Shown piece by piece: positions 61,471-64,000 of a DNA stretch of 64,000 nt. A program made the translations under genes and the position numbers. Every line of letters starts with the position of its first letter. Positions within the stretch are counted from its first letter, which is position 1. The stretch spans positions 20,972 to 84,971 of the forward strand of contig JBGTNI010000072.1 in assembly GCA_041743105.1 (NCBI GenBank). The letters run 5' to 3'. Below the pieces are notes generated by a model. That model ran no database searches and was not told the origin of the DNA. It saw only the letters and a program-made list of their open reading frames with translations. This DNA comes from QHCE01 sp041743105. GTDB taxonomy: Bacteria; Actinomycetota; Actinomycetes; Mycobacteriales; QHCE01.

Positions 61471-61726
61471 GTGCCGCCGCTGCGAATACATGCAGTCTTG
61501 TGGGACGAAGCCAATGTAGGTCATGCAACAAGGCGCGCGACCGCAACTGAGATCGAGCAGGTGCTCTTCGCTGTGCGCACTATATATCCGGCCTAACAGA
61601 AGCGGACGCGTGGCGGACTACCTGGCTGACGGACGAACGCACGGTGGACGCGCCCTACGGGTTGCCTTCGCCTATGATCCGCAACGTTGCAGCGCAAGGC
61701 CCATCGCGGCTTGGGAGGTGCAGTAG
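61471..61726 (+). pseudogene. BrnT-like toxin, frameshifted
   Basis: The frame from the GTG at 61471 (preceded by GGAGG) encodes VLWDEANVGHATRRATATEI then EQVLFAVRTIYPA and stops at 61594. The toxin pattern continues in the next frame as NRSGRVADYLADGRTHGGRA then LRVAFAYDPQRC and PIAAWEV to 61726. A single indel near 61590 separates the halves. BrnT-type toxins are small RNases silenced by a downstream antitoxin, which here starts immediately after at 61727. Confidence 0.75.
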
Positions 61727-62056
61727 ATGAAAAAGGAACCCGAGGAGATGACCGAAGCGCAATACGCCACATGGCTCTACGAACACCGCGAAGAACTCGA
61801 AGCCGGGGAGCCTGTCGAGGTGGAAGTTTCGTTAAATCTCGCCAGTGTGGTGTCCGTGCGATTCAAACGAGGCGAACTCGATCAGATCGAAGCTGCCGCC
61901 GCGGTGGCTGGGATGCCTTTCACCACCTACATCCGCGAAGCGGCCTTAGCGGCCAGCGGCCTCACCGACATTAACCGAGTCCGCCGGGACGCCAAGAAAC
62001 TGCACAAACTCGCCGATGACATGCTCGCTGCCCTCGGCGAAAGGACCGCTGCCTGA
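61727..62056 (+). CDS. BrnA/CopG-like antitoxin, orphaned by toxin frameshift
   Basis: This 109-residue protein starts with MKKEPEEMTEAQYATWLYEH. A strand-helix-helix part follows (VSVRFKRGELDQIEAAAAVA, MPFTTYIREAALAASG), characteristic of ribbon-helix-helix antitoxins such as CopG-like partners of BrnT. Its ATG directly follows the broken toxin's stop. The frame is intact, so it could still regulate the promoter at about 61400-61460, which contains an AT-rich near-palindromic sequence (ATATAGTATGTATTATA). Confidence 0.75.
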   Translation: MKKEPEEMTEAQYATWLYEHREELEAGEPVEVEVSLNLASVVSVRFKRGELDQIEAAAAVAGMPFTTYIREAALAASGLTDINRVRRDAKKLHKLADDMLAALGERTAA

Positions 62057-62120
62057 TCATCGAATGCGGCTTAGCGCGGCCGGCAGATGATTCCGTAGTG
62101 GGTACATCTGAGACCACGGC

Positions 62121-62648
62121 TCAGGTTTCGAACGCGAGCAGATACACAACCGGCTGCTGCGGATCGACAACATCGATCATGACCTGACGAACGAAACCGT
62201 TGACGTTTTCCTCGTGCCCCAAGAACGTGCTCCGATCAGGCCTCGTCTCGAACTTCGAGAGCTCCCAACCCAGCGCAGGGTATGACTGCACCGCCACAAC
62301 TCCTCGCTCCGGTGGTTCAGTGAACTGCGCGTCAGCGATGAACCTTTCAAGATCGCCGGCGCCGATCCTGAACTCTGCCGCGACGGCATCGTCCATGCCC
62401 CTGCCCTCGCGGTGGACTCGCAAGTCGGTCGTCGAGTCGGGCAGTGTGACGCGGGCAAAGGACTCGACCAGCTCGATATCGTCGGAGGTCGACGGCGATT
62501 TTGTCCTTTCCACTCGTGTGCTTGTGCAACCGGCGATCACCATCGCCGCCATAACGAGCACGGCGGGCACGAGCACAACGAACACCGAGCGCCTGACCCG
62601 TTCCGGTGCGACGATCGCCGTCGACTGCCTTAGCATGTATCGCCTCAT
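62121..62648 (-). CDS. Hypothetical lipoprotein, co-translated with uvrD2
   Basis: This 175-residue protein has a signal peptide ending in the lipobox VIAGC and a small globular part (DIELVESFARVTLPDSTTDL, FRIGAGDLERFIADAQF, QVMIDVVDPQQPVVYLLAFE). Its ATG overlaps the uvrD2 stop by four bases (ATGA), so the two are translationally linked. I do not recognise the family. The envelope location is inferred from the lipobox. Confidence 0.7.
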   Translation of the reverse strand: MRRYMLRQSTAIVAPERVRRSVFVVLVPAVLVMAAMVIAGCTSTRVERTKSPSTSDDIELVESFARVTLPDSTTDLRVHREGRGMDDAVAAEFRIGAGDLERFIADAQFTEPPERGVVAVQSYPALGWELSKFETRPDRSTFLGHEENVNGFVRQVMIDVVDPQQPVVYLLAFET

Positions 62649-64000
62649 TTCAACTCCAACTCCACGTCAGGCGCCGACGCCGTCGCGATTGGTGCAGGTT
62701 CCTGACCGGCGACCACCGCGAGCACCGCCGGGCCGTAGTCGGCAATCTTGCGGGGACCCACTCCAGGCACCGTGGCCAACCCAGCATCGTCAGTCGGCAG
62801 CTGCTCGGCGATCGCCTGCAGCGTAGCGTCGGTGAAGACCACGTAGGCCGGGACCTGCTGTGCTTGCGAGACCGACAGCCGCCAGACTCTTAACCGTTCG
62901 AAGAGCTCCTCGTCATAGTCGACCGGGCAGCCACTACAGCGCCGGAGTTTGCGTTGCTTGGGATCGAACAGCGCAGTGCCGCAGCTGCGACACTGCGGCA
63001 GCTTGCGACCGGGCGATCCGCTCGATTTACTGCGGCCGGTAGCACCGGCTCGCACACCCGAACTCCCTAGCAGCGCCTCAGGCAGAAACCGGGAGGGCCG
63101 CCTACTCGCCCTACCTCCCGGCGAGCGCGACGCCGCCCAGGACAACCACAGGTGTTCTCGGGTCCGGGTGACGCCCACATAGCACAACCGCCGCTCTTCC
63201 TCGATCTGCTCAGGTGAGCCGGCGTAGCTGATCGGGAGGGTGCCATCGGCCAGGCCGACCAGAAACACCGCGTCCCATTCCAGGCCTTTCGCGGCGTGCA
63301 GCGACGCCACGGTGACCCCGTCTACGGTGGGGGCGTGCTGCACGGAGGCGCGCTCGGTAAGTTCGGCGACGAAATCGCTGAGGCTGGCACCGGAGGAGCC
63401 GGCCTCAACTGTGCCGGCTGCGAACTCGCCCGCAAGGCGCAGCAGCGCCGCGAGGGCCTCCCAGCGCTCTCGGCTGGCTCCCCCGGCCGGCGGTGCGTCG
63501 ACCGAGAATCCGGTCGCGCTGAGCACCTCGGCCACCGCGGCTTCTAAGGCGATGCCCGCACCGGTTCGGGAATCGGTGACTGCATCGATCCCATCGGAAC
63601 TAGCTGCTAGCGTGGCGCCTCGCAGCAACACCATGGCCTCGCGAATCTCGGGTCGCTCGAAGAAGCGCTCAGCCCCCTGCACCACATACGGCACGCCGGC
63701 GCTGGCCAATGCCTGCTCATAGGCTTGAGATTGGGCATTGGTGCGGAACAGGACCGCGATCTCCGCCGCGGGGGTACCGACGGCGATCAGCTCCAGACAC
63801 CGCCGCGCCACCGCAGCGGCCTCGGCGGGTTCATCATCGAACATCCGCGCCGTCGGAGCAGGTCCGGCTGGGCGTTGACCTTCCAGGCGCAGCCGCAGCT
63901 GCGCCTGGGCTCCACTGGCAGCAGCGATCACCTGATTGGCGAGCTCCACCACCTGTGGCGTGGAACGGTAGTCCCGTTGCAGCCGAACTACGGTGGCGCC
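62645..64000 (-). CDS. uvrD2: UvrD2-type superfamily 1 DNA helicase (C-terminal part)
   Basis: The visible 450 or so residues are the C-terminal half of an SF1A helicase; the start lies beyond the window. Motifs include LFRTNAQSQAYEQAL (motif IV region), VTVASLHAAKGLEWDAVFLV (motif V) and LCYVGVTRTREHLWLSWA (motif VI). They are followed by a zinc-ribbon CRSCG ... CSGC and a C-terminal HRDC domain (VPGVGPRKIADYGPAVLAV). This layout is typical of mycobacterial UvrD2. The neighbouring order Rv3193c-Rv3198c supports the assignment, though Rv3197-like and whiB7-like genes are absent here. Confidence 0.93.
   Translation of the reverse strand, partial: GATVVRLQRDYRSTPQVVELANQVIAAASGAQAQLRLRLEGQRPAGPAPTARMFDDEPAEAAAVARRCLELIAVGTPAAEIAVLFRTNAQSQAYEQALASAGVPYVVQGAERFFERPEIREAMVLLRGATLAASSDGIDAVTDSRTGAGIALEAAVAEVLSATGFSVDAPPAGGASRERWEALAALLRLAGEFAAGTVEAGSSGASLSDFVAELTERASVQHAPTVDGVTVASLHAAKGLEWDAVFLVGLADGTLPISYAGSPEQIEEERRLCYVGVTRTREHLWLSWAASRSPGGRASRRPSRFLPEALLGSSGVRAGATGRSKSSGSPGRKLPQCRSCGTALFDPKQRKLRRCSGCPVDYDEELFERLRVWRLSVSQAQQVPAYVVFTDATLQAIAEQLPTDDAGLATVPGVGPRKIADYGPAVLAVVAGQEPAPIATASAPDVELELK

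Noticed and set aside
61523..61726. Independent small gene at the BrnT-like 3' half
   Set aside because: Its first 25 or so codons show no pattern and the conserved part continues the upstream toxin, so it is one frameshifted gene.
1..64000. CRISPR arrays, complete insertion sequences or rRNA genes
   Set aside because: No regularly spaced repeats, no transposase with flanking inverted repeats and no rRNA sequence were seen.

Overview
The window comes from a moderately high-GC actinomycete, most likely in the order Mycobacteriales. Two stretches follow Mycobacterium tuberculosis gene order. The first is lexA / Rv2721c-like / hflX / DUF349 / miaB / recX / recA, followed by clgR and pgsA. The second is UPF0182 / Lon-like protease / DUF2342 / Rv3196-like / uvrD2. 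RecA carries a 365-residue intein at the M. leprae-type insertion site. LexA-type operators lie upstream of lexA and recA. I cannot name the genus from sequence alone.

Layout. 1-18.5 kb is mainly housekeeping: the SOS regulators lexA, recA and recX, tRNA modification (miaB), ribosomal S12 methylthiolation (rimO), rpsA, pgsA, clgR, hflX and a malic enzyme. 18.8-38 kb mixes core genes (polA, a secreted M1 peptidase) with accessory genes: VOC proteins, a Vgb-like propeller, a low-GC DNA glycosylase, a Phd-type antitoxin with a frameshifted PIN toxin, a cluster of three unrecognised paralogues directly downstream of polA, and a HEPN/MNT pair with a striking palindromic operator. 39.5-43 kb is one gene for a 1,161-residue protein that seems to be built from several degenerate XRE-like helix-turn-helix modules. 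43.3-51.6 kb is a composite island at the 3' end of an initiator tRNA gene. Three direct copies of the tRNA-end/terminator sequence mark tandem insertions. They enclose a Fic protein, an Mrr-like nuclease gene, a frameshifted SIR2-like gene and an AbiE pair. 51.7-58.9 kb returns to conserved core genes. 58.8-62 kb, between the Rv3196-like gene and uvrD2, is a second accessory hotspot with a VapBC pair, a decayed helicase-nuclease and a BrnT-like toxin remnant with an intact antitoxin. uvrD2 runs off the right edge.

Themes. Several toxin or effector genes (PIN at 22.65 kb, SIR2 at 48.3-49.5 kb, helicase-nuclease at 59.6-61.3 kb, BrnT-like at 61.5 kb) are broken by frameshift or deletion, while neighbouring antitoxins are intact. 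Two families of short structured repeats sit at gene 3' ends or island edges, and one of them shows compensatory base-pair changes. The best candidates for something undescribed are the multi-HTH protein, the polA-linked paralogue cluster, the covarying hairpin repeat and the Lon-like protease that lacks its PDZ domain. All functional statements are inference from sequence read by eye; no database search was run.
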